Positions 1-8,153 of a stretch of 13,975 bases of DNA are shown piece after piece. The notes under the pieces were generated by a model that saw nothing but the letters and a program-made list of their open reading frames with translations, was not told the origin of the DNA and ran no database searches. How positions within the stretch are numbered: the stretch's first letter is position 1; each line of letters starts with the position of its first letter. Both the position numbers and the translations under genes were made by a program. The stretch lies in contig JBIICM010000057.1 in the NCBI GenBank assembly GCA_044238875.1, forward strand, positions 1-13,975, read 5' to 3'. The DNA comes from JAIBAI01 sp044238875 (GTDB lineage Bacteria; Bacteroidota; Bacteroidia; M30B66).

Positions 1-1
1 G

Positions 2-3000
2 AGCGGTTCGCCCAACCTCTCAGGCGATGTTTACACCCCTGGCGGCACAGGCAGTGTAACATTAACATACACCTTCACTGATAACAAAGGTTGTGTTAAC
101 AGTGATCAGGTAAGGCTTACAATTGTCCCGCCTGTTTTTCCGGATGCAGGCCCTGATCTGAAATTTTGCGCCTATGACCCTGATTTCATGCTGCCGGCAA
201 CTACTGTTCCCGGGGGTATCTGGACAGGTACCGGCGTTTCGCTGAGCGCTTCAGATTATAGTTTCTCACCCGCTGTTGCCGGCACCGGCTTGTTCAAACT
301 GATGTACACCATCAGGCAGGGCACTACCTGTGAAACGCTCGACAGTATTCAGGTGCGGGTCATTGCCCCGCCTGTTGTAGATGCCGGTCCTGATGTTTCG
401 GTGTGTATTTCGGATGGCTGTAAAACGCTTACAGGTTTTTCACCGGCCAATGCCGGCCAGTTACCTTCAACTGCTTTGTTCTTTGGAGAAGGTGGCATTA
501 GTGCTACTGGAAATTTTTGTCCGGCATTGAATTTACCTGGTGATTATACTATTCGTTACCGTTACACCGATCCTTCAACAGGATGTTTCAATACCGACAG
601 CCTTACCCTTTCAAATCATCCGTTGCCGGTGGCGCGTTTTAACCTTGATGATGTTTTTTGCACCGGCACAACAGAATCTATTGAAAATCTGAGTATCAAC
701 GATACAATTTATGGTGGTACGCCTGCTTACGAATGGCATGTTTTATCAATGGGAGGCGATACCCTGATCAGCTCAAACCTCCCAACCATTGCTATTTCGC
801 TGGCTGATACAGGTTTGTACGTGGTTAGTTTTAACGTCACGACCGAATATGGTTGTGCTGCTTCTTTAAAAGATTCGGCCTTTTTGATTGAAAAGCCTTA
901 TCCTGCTTTTTCATTATCTGCCGAAACAGCCTGTGCCCCAGCGCAAATTATGATTACCAATGCTTCACAGGGCTATGGAGTGAGCTACGCCTGGAAAGTG
1001 GAAAATTTATTTTCTGGTAACCTTCCCGATCCGGGCAGTGTTGTTTTTCCTTCACCAGTTTTTGGCGATACGGTTTACACCGTTAAACTTGTGTTGAGCA
1101 ATGAGTGCGGTGCAGATAGCATTTCTCGTCCATTTACAGCGAGGCCCAGACCTTTTGCTCGGCCCGACGCGATTGCATCAACTGGCTGTTCACCTTTCGT
1201 GCCGGTTTTCAAAAACCTTAGTTATGGCTCACCGGATGCGTACTTCTGGGATTTTGGTAATGGCAAAACCGCATCAGATTTTGAACCGGAAGGTCAGCTC
1301 TTTTTTGCAATCAACAACGATACCACCAGCTACAATGTACTGTTGGTTGCCACCAATGCCTGCGGGGTCGACAGCGCTTATCTTTCGCTTTTGGTGCTGC
1401 CCAATACGGTTACTGCTTTCTTCAATACTGATCCTCCGTTTGGATGTGCTTCGTTGTATGTTGATTTTACCAATTTTAGCCGGGGGGCCGATCAGTTTAC
1501 CTGGGATTTTGGCGATGGCTCAGCACGGATAACTGGGAAAGATGCACGACACGTTTATGAAAATGCAGGTCAATACAATGTTCAGCTGATAGCAACGGAT
1601 GGCTGTTCGAGAGATACTGCTTTTTCAAGGGTAACAGTACTGCCCAAACCGGATGCTGATTTTATACCTGAAAAAGTTGTGATTTGTCAGGGTAGTTTAC
1701 TCGGGGTTGACAATCTAACTGCAGGAGGAGCCGCTTATAAATGGAGTTTTGGTGATGGTAATACGGCTGCCTCTTTTGAACCCGGGCATGTCTATACATC
1801 ACCCGGTGAATTTGATATTCGACTGATTGCCTATTCACCTGTTTTTGGATGTCCTGATACCGTTTCAAAAAAGATAACCGTGCAAGGAACACCGGATATT
1901 GATCTTGATATCAACCCAATGAAAGGCTGCATGCCCCTGTTTGTTCAAATTACAAACAACTCGCAATCTATTACAAGTATAGAGTGGGATTTTGGAAACG
2001 GGCTGTCATCAGTATCGTTTAGTCCAAATGTAACGTATACCACTTTTGGAGATTTTCCGGTAAAGGTTACAGCGCATAACTATGATTTCAGCAATAACCT
2101 TGATTGTAAAATTGATACCCAGTTTATTATTTCGGTGTTTCCGAAGCCCTTGAGTGATTTCACATTGCCGGTATCACAAAGCTGCGGTAATACTGCAATG
2201 GTAAAGCCAGTGAACGAATCACAGGGGGGCAATATATACAGGTGGTTCTGGGACAACAATGAAGCAACAGCTTTTGAACCTGAAATTATACTCAACGACA
2301 CGGGTTTAAACGACATCGGACTGATTGTTTTTAATGCCTTCGCATGTTATGATACATCCATAAAAAAGTACAACCTTATCGGGCAGCCAACCAATGATCT
2401 TTCGATAACACCACCCATCGGCTGTGAGGCTTTAACGGTTGAATTCAATTCCCTGAGTATCCATGGTGACAAATGGGCCTGGAATTTTGGCGATGGTCAA
2501 TCATCGGCATTAGGAAAAACTGTGTCGCATACCTATAAGAAAGCGGGGGAATACAATCTTGAATTAAAGTTATCAAACAAAAACAGCTGTTTCTCAGATA
2601 CGTTCATCACCCAGGCCATTACAGTGCATCCAACGGCTAACGCATCTTTTGAAATTGACCCCAAGGAGGTAAATGAAGATTACCCGCTTGTTTCATTCAC
2701 AAATAAAAGTACCGGAAGCAATACTTACAGACTGCACACCGGTGATGGCAGCATTTACGATGTATTTCCGGCTCAGCATTTATTTGATGTATCTGATGAT
2801 GATCTGATTAAAATAATGCTAATTGCCAATAATTCCTTTAACTGTCCTGATACAGCTTACCAACAGCTAAAAATATTGCCTGCAACAGGCCTTTATATAC
2901 CCAATGCATTTACACCCAACGGAGATCAGAAAAACGATATTTTTCTACCGGTAATTGCAGGGGAAGTGAGTAGCTACCAATTATTGATCTTTAATCGCTG

Positions 3001-3163
3001 GGGCGAAATGATTTTCCAGAGCAACGATCAGAATACCGGATGGGATGGCTATTATAAAAATGACAAGGTGCAGGATGATGTATATGTTTATCGGTTAGTA
3101 TATAAATTAACCGGCTCTGAAATAAAGCTAATAAAAATTGGTCGGGTAACTGTTTTGCGGTAA
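2..3163 (+). CDS. Large PKD/Ig-repeat surface protein with type B T9SS C-terminal sorting domain (5' end outside window)
   Basis: The frame is open from base 2, so 1053 residues are visible and the true start, with any signal peptide, lies to the left; the ATG at 188 is only an internal methionine. Residues 1-~125 and onward show Ig-like repeats with a PDAGPD/VDAGPD opening at residues 47 and 126, about 79 residues apart. PKD-type motifs follow: WDFGNG near 416, WDFGDG near 501, WSFGDG near 581, WDFGNG near 662 and WNFGDG near 827, with degenerate copies near 750 (WFWDNN) and 915 (HTGDG). Many modules carry a paired-cysteine pattern (GCSP... and CGxDS). The C-terminal 88 residues begin IPNAFTPNGD (966-975) and contain FNRWGE and GWDG, the gliding-motility-associated C-terminal (CHU_C) domain. 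In this family that domain directs export through the type IX secretion system to the cell surface or medium. Role inferred: adhesin or other surface structure; ligand unknown. No clear terminator follows. It is unrelated to the ribosomal genes downstream. Confidence 0.93.
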   Translation, partial: SGSPNLSGDVYTPGGTGSVTLTYTFTDNKGCVNSDQVRLTIVPPVFPDAGPDLKFCAYDPDFMLPATTVPGGIWTGTGVSLSASDYSFSPAVAGTGLFKLMYTIRQGTTCETLDSIQVRVIAPPVVDAGPDVSVCISDGCKTLTGFSPANAGQLPSTALFFGEGGISATGNFCPALNLPGDYTIRYRYTDPSTGCFNTDSLTLSNHPLPVARFNLDDVFCTGTTESIENLSINDTIYGGTPAYEWHVLSMGGDTLISSNLPTIAISLADTGLYVVSFNVTTEYGCAASLKDSAFLIEKPYPAFSLSAETACAPAQIMITNASQGYGVSYAWKVENLFSGNLPDPGSVVFPSPVFGDTVYTVKLVLSNECGADSISRPFTARPRPFARPDAIASTGCSPFVPVFKNLSYGSPDAYFWDFGNGKTASDFEPEGQLFFAINNDTTSYNVLLVATNACGVDSAYLSLLVLPNTVTAFFNTDPPFGCASLYVDFTNFSRGADQFTWDFGDGSARITGKDARHVYENAGQYNVQLIATDGCSRDTAFSRVTVLPKPDADFIPEKVVICQGSLLGVDNLTAGGAAYKWSFGDGNTAASFEPGHVYTSPGEFDIRLIAYSPVFGCPDTVSKKITVQGTPDIDLDINPMKGCMPLFVQITNNSQSITSIEWDFGNGLSSVSFSPNVTYTTFGDFPVKVTAHNYDFSNNLDCKIDTQFIISVFPKPLSDFTLPVSQSCGNTAMVKPVNESQGGNIYRWFWDNNEATAFEPEIILNDTGLNDIGLIVFNAFACYDTSIKKYNLIGQPTNDLSITPPIGCEALTVEFNSLSIHGDKWAWNFGDGQSSALGKTVSHTYKKAGEYNLELKLSNKNSCFSDTFITQAITVHPTANASFEIDPKEVNEDYPLVSFTNKSTGSNTYRLHTGDGSIYDVFPAQHLFDVSDDDLIKIMLIANNSFNCPDTAYQQLKILPATGLYIPNAFTPNGDQKNDIFLPVIAGEVSSYQLLIFNRWGEMIFQSNDQNTGWDGYYKNDKVQDDVYVYRLVYKLTGSEIKLIKIGRVTVLR

Positions 3164-3411
3164 TTAAAATGTCATTATATTACTAATAAAATAGGAAGAT
3201 AATCAAGTCTGCATATTTTCATTTTTTTATCTTTCATTTGCTATTTTTATTTATTGATTCTGCATAAAAAGTGTTTTCAGGGATTTAAATTCCCGGATCA
3301 AAGATATATTCGGGGCTTATGATTAACAAAACCCTCTTGTCCCCTCCAACGTCAGTTCAATCCGCCCATATTCCCGGTCAAACAAATTTGGAAAAAATTT
3401 TAACCATCAAC

Positions 3412-3442
3412 GTTGGTAAATAAAAACATCTTCTTATCTTTG
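3412..3442 (+). promoter_or_regulatory. Bacteroidota-type sigma-70 promoter of the str-S10 operon
   Basis: TATCTTTG at 3435-3442 matches the phylum's -7 consensus TAnnTTTG exactly. GTTG at 3412-3415 matches the -33 TTTG box in three of four bases, and the spacing of 19 bases is the consensus value. Transcription would start around 3446-3450, giving a leader of about 60 bases before rpsL. This is the only such match I see upstream of the operon. An 8-base palindrome, CAACGTTG (3408-3415), overlaps the -33 box. Confidence 0.75.
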
Positions 3443-3464
3443 CCCTCCCAAAAAATGAGGGGGA

Positions 3465-3506
3465 ATGCAATTTTTTAAAAATAACATCTTCACAATCAGC
3501 GCTTAA
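3465..3506 (+). other. Candidate 13-codon leader ORF ending 2 bases before rpsL
   Basis: ATG at 3465 opens a frame reading MQFFKNNIFTISA and stopping with TAA at 3504-3506, two bases before the rpsL ATG. It lies wholly inside the predicted leader. The stop-to-start distance would allow translational coupling or re-initiation at rpsL, which has no Shine-Dalgarno sequence. A second, overlapping 7-codon ORF (MRGNAIF) occupies 3455-3478 in another frame. Frames this short arise by chance, so translation is unproven. Nothing in the peptide matches a family I know. Confidence 0.25.
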
Positions 3507-3508
3507 GC

Positions 3509-3916
3509 ATGCCAACCATTCAGCAGCTTGTACGTAAAGGCCGCTCAGCCAACGCAACTAAAAGCAAATCTCCGGCTTTGGACTCATGTCCGCAGCGCCG
3601 AGGTGTTTGCACACGTGTTTACACCACTACTCCTAAGAAACCCAACTCAGCCATGCGCAAAGTGGCCAGGGTACGGCTTACCAATACCAAAGAGGTAAAT
3701 GCGTACATTCCAGGAGAAGGTCACAACCTGCAGGAGCACAGCATCGTGCTGATTCGCGGTGGAAGGGTGAAAGATCTCCCCGGCGTTCGTTATCACATTG
3801 TCAGGGGCGCACTCGACACCTCGGGTGTTGAAGGTCGTAACCAACGCCGCTCCAAATACGGAACCAAGCGTCCAAAACCCGGTCAACCGGCCGCAGCTAC
3901 CAAGAAAAAGAAATAA
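3509..3916 (+). CDS. rpsL: Small ribosomal subunit protein uS12
   Basis: uS12 sits at the 30S decoding centre and helps monitor codon-anticodon pairing. The 135-residue sequence is full length and shows the signature PQRRGVCTRVYTTTPKKPNS (28-47) and the loop GGRVKDLPGVRYH (84-96). Lys43 and Lys88, whose substitution gives streptomycin resistance in other bacteria, are both wild type, so the protein looks streptomycin sensitive. Asp89 is the residue methylthiolated by RimO in species that have that enzyme. The start MPTIQQLVRKGR fits the family exactly. The C-terminus ends in a short Ala/Lys tail (AAATKKKK). It is the first gene of the operon, about 60 bases downstream of the predicted transcription start. 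Confidence 0.99.
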   Translation: MPTIQQLVRKGRSANATKSKSPALDSCPQRRGVCTRVYTTTPKKPNSAMRKVARVRLTNTKEVNAYIPGEGHNLQEHSIVLIRGGRVKDLPGVRYHIVRGALDTSGVEGRNQRRSKYGTKRPKPGQPAAATKKKK

Positions 3917-3938
3917 TCATTAGACTGCACCCAGCTTC

Positions 3939-4406
3939 ATGAGAAAGTCAACCCCTAAAAGAATTCCACGAACTCCGGATCCACGCTTCAATGATATGTT
4001 GGTTACCCGGTTTGTGAACAATCTGATGTTTGACGGTAAAAAGTCAATTGCCTATAATATTTTTTATGAAGCAATTGATATTGTTGCCAAACGCACCGAA
4101 GAAGATGGACACGAAGTATGGAAACGTGCCCTCGATAATGTTAGTCCAAACGTGGAGGTGAAAAGCCGCCGTGTCGGAGGTGCTACTTTCCAGATCCCTC
4201 AAGAGGTTCGTCCAGACAGGCGCACTGCCCTTGGCATCAAGTGGATGATTATGTTCTCCCGCAAGCGCAATGAGAAATCAATGGCTCAAAAACTGGCTTC
4301 TGAAATTGTTGCGGCCTCCAAAGGCGAGGGTGCAGCCCACAAGAAAAAAGAAGATACGCACCGCATGGCAGAAGCCAACAAAGCATTCTCTCATTTCAGA
4401 TTCTAA
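3939..4406 (+). CDS. rpsG: Small ribosomal subunit protein uS7
   Basis: uS7 binds the 3' major domain of 16S rRNA, nucleates assembly of the 30S head and contacts E-site tRNA. The protein is 155 residues, the usual bacterial length. The conserved stretch EVKSRRVGGATFQIPQEVRP (73-92) and the C-terminal KKEDTHRMAEANKAFSHFRF (136-155) are both present. It starts 22 bases after the rpsL stop, with no Shine-Dalgarno sequence in the gap. In E. coli, S7 is the translational autoregulator of the str operon through the rpsL-rpsG gap. This gap is too short to hold the long E. coli-type S7 target, so that control is probably not conserved in the same form. Confidence 0.99.
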   Translation: MRKSTPKRIPRTPDPRFNDMLVTRFVNNLMFDGKKSIAYNIFYEAIDIVAKRTEEDGHEVWKRALDNVSPNVEVKSRRVGGATFQIPQEVRPDRRTALGIKWMIMFSRKRNEKSMAQKLASEIVAASKGEGAAHKKKEDTHRMAEANKAFSHFRF

Positions 4407-4430
4407 TTACAAAGCACAGTAGGCCGCCCC

Positions 4431-6539
4431 ATGAGTCACGACTTAAAATTTACAAGAAATATAGGTATTGCCGCACATATTGACGCCGGTAAAACCACTA
4501 CCACTGAGCGCATTCTTTACTATACCGGTGTAAACCATAAAATCGGTGAAGTGCACGATGGCGCAGCAACCATGGATTGGATGGTACAGGAACAGGAGCG
4601 CGGTATTACAATTACTTCAGCGGCTACTACCTGCTTCTGGAATTACAGAGGTAACAAATACAAACTTAACATTATTGACACCCCCGGCCACGTTGACTTT
4701 ACAGTGGAAGTAAACCGTTCACTGCGGGTTCTTGACGGTCTGGTATTTTTATTTTCAGCAGTTGATGGTGTTGAGCCTCAGTCTGAAACAAACTGGCGAT
4801 TGGCCAATAATTACAATGTTACCCGAATCGGATTCGTAAATAAAATGGACCGCCAGGGTGCTGATTTCCTTGCTGTAGTAAAGCAGGTTCGTGACGTGCT
4901 GGGTGGCAACGCAATTCCTCTTCAGTTGCCCATCGGTGCGGAAGAGACCTTTCGCGGAGTGGTTGATCTGATCAATTTCCGCGGAATCGAATGGAATGAA
5001 CATGATAAGGGAATGACCTACAATGTAGTTGATATTCCTGCAGATATGCTCGAAGAAGCTAAGGAGTGGCGCGAAAAAATGCTGGAAGCCGTTGCAGAGT
5101 TCGACGATCAGTTGATGGAGAAATACTTCGATGATCCCAACTCTATATCAGAGCGTGAAATCCTCGATGCGCTTCGTAAAGCTTGTGTTGCCAATAAGAT
5201 TGTTCCAATGGTTTGCGGTACTGCTTTCAAAAACAAAGGGGTGCAAACTATGCTCGATCTTGTGATGGAGCTGATGCCAAGCCCGTTGGATAAAGAAAAT
5301 ATTGTAGGGACTAACCCCGATACCGGTGCTGAGGTGGTTCGCCGCCCCGATCCAAAAGATCCTTTTACCGCGCTTGCATTTAAAATCGCTACAGATCCAT
5401 TTGTTGGCCGCCTCTGCTTCTTCAGGGCTTATTCAGGCCACCTTGATGCCGGATCATACGTGCTTAATACGCGCAGTGGCAATAAAGAGCGTATCTCTAG
5501 AATTTTCCAGATGCACGCCAACAAGCAAAACGCCATCGAATATATTGAGGCGGGCGATATTGGTGCGGCGGTAGGTTTTAAAGACATCAAAACCGGAGAT
5601 ACACTCTGTGATGAAAAAAATCCGATTGTTCTGGAGGCAATGAACTTCCCTGACCCGGTAATTGGTGTAGCCATTGAGCCTAAAACACAAGCAGATGTTG
5701 ATAAGCTGGGTATGGCGCTTTCCAAACTTGCTGAAGAAGATCCAACTTTCAGGGTGCGTACCGATGAAGAAACCGGTCAAACCATCATCAGTGGTATGGG
5801 TGAGCTTCACCTCGAAATTATTCTTGACCGATTGAAGCGGGAATTTAAAGTTGAATGTAATCAGGGTGCTCCGCAGGTTAACTACAAAGAAGCCATTACC
5901 GGCACGGTTAACCATCGCGAAGTGTATAAGAAACAAACCGGTGGTCGCGGTAAATTCGCTGACATTGTGGTTACCATCAGTCCGGCTGATGCGGATGCAA
6001 AAGAAGGGCTTCAGTTCGTCAATGAAGTGGTGGGTGGAAATATTCCGCGTGAATACATCCCATCCGTTGAAAAAGGTTTTAAAACTGCCATGCAAAATGG
6101 AGTGCTCGCAGGGTACAGTATGGATAGTCTTAAGGTGAGACTCACCGATGGTTCATACCATGCTGTTGACTCAGATTCACTTTCTTTCGAGATTTGCGCA
6201 CGCACTGCATTTCGTGAGGCTCTGCCGAAAGCTCAGCCCATCCTGCTTGAGCCGATCATGAAAGTTGAAGTGTTAACGCCCGAAGATTATATGGGCGACA
6301 TTATTGGCGACCTCAATAAACGCCGTGGTCAGCTTGAAGGTATGGACAGCCGGGGCGGAGCTCAGGTAATCCGCGCCAAAGTTCCACTCAGCGAAATGTT
6401 TGGTTATGTAACCACCCTTCGTACAATTTCATCCGGCAGGGCAACTTCTACCATGGAGCCTTCACACTATGCAGAGGCACCACGACAGGTTTCTGAAGAA
6501 GTAATTGCCAAAGCCAAAGGTCGCACTGCCAAAGTTTAA
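4431..6539 (+). CDS. fusA: Elongation factor G (EF-G)
   Basis: EF-G is the cytosolic translational GTPase that drives tRNA-mRNA translocation and, with ribosome recycling factor, splits post-termination ribosomes. The GTPase motifs are complete: P-loop AHIDAGKT (15-22), switch I RGITITSA (57-64), DTPGH (83-87) with the catalytic histidine at 87, NKMD (137-140) and a G5 CGTA near 262-265. Domains II-V follow; GMGELHLEII marks domain III, and the C-terminal region contains YMGDIIGDLNKRRGQ and MFGYVTTLRT. At 702 residues it is full length and of the housekeeping type. It starts 24 bases after rpsG and is followed 20 bases later by rpsJ. The tuf gene usually found here in Proteobacteria is absent, as is common in Bacteroidota. 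Confidence 0.99.
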   Translation: MSHDLKFTRNIGIAAHIDAGKTTTTERILYYTGVNHKIGEVHDGAATMDWMVQEQERGITITSAATTCFWNYRGNKYKLNIIDTPGHVDFTVEVNRSLRVLDGLVFLFSAVDGVEPQSETNWRLANNYNVTRIGFVNKMDRQGADFLAVVKQVRDVLGGNAIPLQLPIGAEETFRGVVDLINFRGIEWNEHDKGMTYNVVDIPADMLEEAKEWREKMLEAVAEFDDQLMEKYFDDPNSISEREILDALRKACVANKIVPMVCGTAFKNKGVQTMLDLVMELMPSPLDKENIVGTNPDTGAEVVRRPDPKDPFTALAFKIATDPFVGRLCFFRAYSGHLDAGSYVLNTRSGNKERISRIFQMHANKQNAIEYIEAGDIGAAVGFKDIKTGDTLCDEKNPIVLEAMNFPDPVIGVAIEPKTQADVDKLGMALSKLAEEDPTFRVRTDEETGQTIISGMGELHLEIILDRLKREFKVECNQGAPQVNYKEAITGTVNHREVYKKQTGGRGKFADIVVTISPADADAKEGLQFVNEVVGGNIPREYIPSVEKGFKTAMQNGVLAGYSMDSLKVRLTDGSYHAVDSDSLSFEICARTAFREALPKAQPILLEPIMKVEVLTPEDYMGDIIGDLNKRRGQLEGMDSRGGAQVIRAKVPLSEMFGYVTTLRTISSGRATSTMEPSHYAEAPRQVSEEVIAKAKGRTAKV

Positions 6540-6559
6540 ACAACCTCGTTCTTTATAAC

Positions 6560-6865
6560 ATGAATCAAAAAATCAGAATCAAACTTAAATCCTACGACTA
6601 CAACCTGGTTGACAAATCAGCCGAGAAAATCGTAAAAACGGTAAAGTCAACCGGTGCTGTAGTAAGTGGTCCGATTCCTCTTCCAACGAACAAAAACATT
6701 TATACTGTTCTGCGTTCTCCACACGTAAATAAAAAGGCGCGTGAGCAGTTTCAACTTTGTTCTTACAAGCGTCTGCTCGACATCTACAGCACCACTTCAA
6801 AAACTGTGGATGCTCTGATGAAGCTGGAACTGCCAAGTGGAGTTGAGGTAGAAATCAAGGTTTAG
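6560..6865 (+). CDS. rpsJ: Small ribosomal subunit protein uS10
   Basis: uS10 belongs to the 30S head and, as NusE in other bacteria, also joins the NusB-containing antitermination complex. The 101-residue protein has the family loop SPHVNKKAREQF (53-64) and the pattern RIKLKSYD near the start. It begins 20 bases after fusA, so the S10 gene set is read through from the str promoter. There is no room for the long S10 leader through which L4 regulates this operon in E. coli, and I see no separate promoter here. Confidence 0.99.
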   Translation: MNQKIRIKLKSYDYNLVDKSAEKIVKTVKSTGAVVSGPIPLPTNKNIYTVLRSPHVNKKAREQFQLCSYKRLLDIYSTTSKTVDALMKLELPSGVEVEIKV

Positions 6866-6900
6866 TTTGAGGTTCAATAAGCTTTTAATCAAAAAACAAA

Positions 6901-7518
6901 ATGTCAGGTTTAATAGGTAAAAAAGTCGGAATGACTAGCCTCTACAGTGCCGCTGGTAAGAACGTACCATGCACAATCATCGAGGCAGGTCCTTGCGTGG
7001 TTACGCAAGTAAAAACCGTTGAAAAAGACGGTTATAACGCAGTTCAACTGGCGTTTGACGAAAAAAAGGAAAAACACACTTCGGCCGCTATGAAAGGTCA
7101 TTTTTCAAAGGCAAACACAAGCCCGAAGCGTAAAATTGCTGAATTTCGTCACTTTAAGGATGAGCGGTCACAAGGTGAAACTATCACTGTTGACTTATTC
7201 GCTGAAGGTGAATTTGTTGATGTGATCGGAACATCCAAAGGAAAAGGTTTTCAGGGGGTTGTTAAGCGCCACGGATTCAGCGGTGTTGGTATGCAAACAC
7301 ACGGTCAGCATAACCGCTTGCGCGCACCCGGTTCACTCGGTGCCTCTTCGTTCCCGTCAAGGGTTTTTAAAGGCATGCGAATGGCCGGACGTACCGGTGG
7401 TTCACGCGTTAAGGTTCAAAACCTTGCAATATTGAAAGTAATTCCCGAGCAACACCTGATCGTAGTTCAGGGAGCTATCCCGGGTCCAAAAGGGTCATAT
7501 GTAATGATTGAGAAGTGA
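6901..7518 (+). CDS. rplC: Large ribosomal subunit protein uL3
   Basis: uL3 is an early-assembly 50S protein whose extended loop reaches towards the peptidyl transferase centre. The 205-residue sequence starts GLIGKKVGMT and carries the loop KGFQGVVKRHGFSG (115-128) through THGQHNRLRAPGSLGASS (133-150) to FKGMRMAGRTGG. The glutamine methylated by PrmB in E. coli L3 is not present at the corresponding place, which reads GASS here, so that modification is probably not made. The 35-base gap upstream is the largest inside the operon and is A-rich immediately before the ATG, without a Shine-Dalgarno sequence. Confidence 0.99.
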   Translation: MSGLIGKKVGMTSLYSAAGKNVPCTIIEAGPCVVTQVKTVEKDGYNAVQLAFDEKKEKHTSAAMKGHFSKANTSPKRKIAEFRHFKDERSQGETITVDLFAEGEFVDVIGTSKGKGFQGVVKRHGFSGVGMQTHGQHNRLRAPGSLGASSFPSRVFKGMRMAGRTGGSRVKVQNLAILKVIPEQHLIVVQGAIPGPKGSYVMIEK

Positions 7519-7519
7519 T

Positions 7520-8152
7520 ATGGAACTGACTATATTAAATACCAACGGTCAGGAGACCGGCAGAAAAATCAAACTGAGTAGTGATGTTTTTGCAATTACT
7601 CCTAACGATCATGCCATTTACCTGGATGTGAAGCAAATTCTGGCCAACCGTCGTCAGGGTACACACAAGGCTAAAGAGCGTGCCGAAGTTAATTATTCAA
7701 CCCGTAAGCTCAAGCGTCAGAAAGGCACCGGCGGAGCAAGGGCTGGAAGTATCAAGTCGCCTGTTTTTGTTGGTGGCGGCAGGATTTTTGGTCCCAAGCC
7801 CCGCGATTACAGTTTTCGCCTCAATAAGAAGGTGAAGCAGCTGGCCCGTAAGTCAGCGCTGACTTACAAAGCTCAGGATAATGGAATCGTTCTCGTGGAA
7901 GGATTCAATTTTGATAAGCCCTCAGCAAAAGGCTACAACAGCATTCTGAAAAACCTGAAACTTTCATCCGGGAAAACCCTAGTTGTTATCCCTGAAAACA
8001 ATCAGACGCTTTATCTCTCAAGCCGCAATATTCCGAACAGTAAAGTTATTACTGCTTCCGACCTGAACACCTACGATATCCTCCATGCGAATCATATCGT
8101 TCTGTTTGAGGATGCGGTAAAAACTGTCGAAAACACTTTAACACAAAACTGA
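7520..8152 (+). CDS. rplD: Large ribosomal subunit protein uL4
   Basis: uL4 binds 23S rRNA domain I, and its long loop lines the peptide exit tunnel with uL22. The 210-residue protein has the conserved basic loop GTGGARAGSIKSPVF (69-83) followed by GGGRIFGPKPRDY. I chose the ATG at 7520 over an in-frame TTG at 7508, because the TTG would add four residues inside rplC and MELTILN is the normal family start. The junction reads TGATATG, one base between rplC's stop and this start, suggesting translational coupling. In E. coli L4 represses the S10 operon; no matching leader target is visible here. Confidence 0.98.
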   Translation: MELTILNTNGQETGRKIKLSSDVFAITPNDHAIYLDVKQILANRRQGTHKAKERAEVNYSTRKLKRQKGTGGARAGSIKSPVFVGGGRIFGPKPRDYSFRLNKKVKQLARKSALTYKAQDNGIVLVEGFNFDKPSAKGYNSILKNLKLSSGKTLVVIPENNQTLYLSSRNIPNSKVITASDLNTYDILHANHIVLFEDAVKTVENTLTQN

Positions 8153-8153
8153 T

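Larger units (their letters stand above)
3164..3508. other. Intergenic region and leader of the ribosomal operon
   Basis: This 345-base AT-rich gap has no sizeable ORF. The first ~230 bases (to about 3400) show no gene, tRNA or convincing terminator for the surface-protein gene. An A/T-rich tract at about 3381-3402 lies just upstream of the promoter at 3412-3442 and may act like an upstream element. After the promoter, a leader of about 60 bases runs to the rpsL ATG and contains two short candidate ORFs (3455-3478 and 3465-3506) but no Shine-Dalgarno sequence. Confidence 0.8.

Noticed and set aside
1101..1532. 143-codon same-strand frame inside the surface-protein gene
   Set aside because: It overlaps the PKD-coding frame, which shows clear motifs across the same bases; the alternative product is not recognisable.
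1241..2520. Repeated WDFGDG-coding stretches as a DNA repeat or mobile element
   Set aside because: The similarity is at protein level between PKD domains; the DNA copies have diverged and lack the regular identity of a tandem DNA repeat or CRISPR.
3280..3294. GGGA...TCCC inverted repeat as terminator of the surface-protein gene
   Set aside because: The stem is only four pairs with a central mismatch, and no T run follows it.
5454..6095. 213-codon open frame antisense to fusA
   Set aside because: It lies wholly inside the strongly conserved fusA coding sequence, has no recognisable domain, and is explained as a shadow of fusA codon use.
7508..7519. TTG start for rplD inside rplC
   Set aside because: The ATG at 7520 fits the uL4 family N-terminus and a one-base junction also seen at rplD/rplW.
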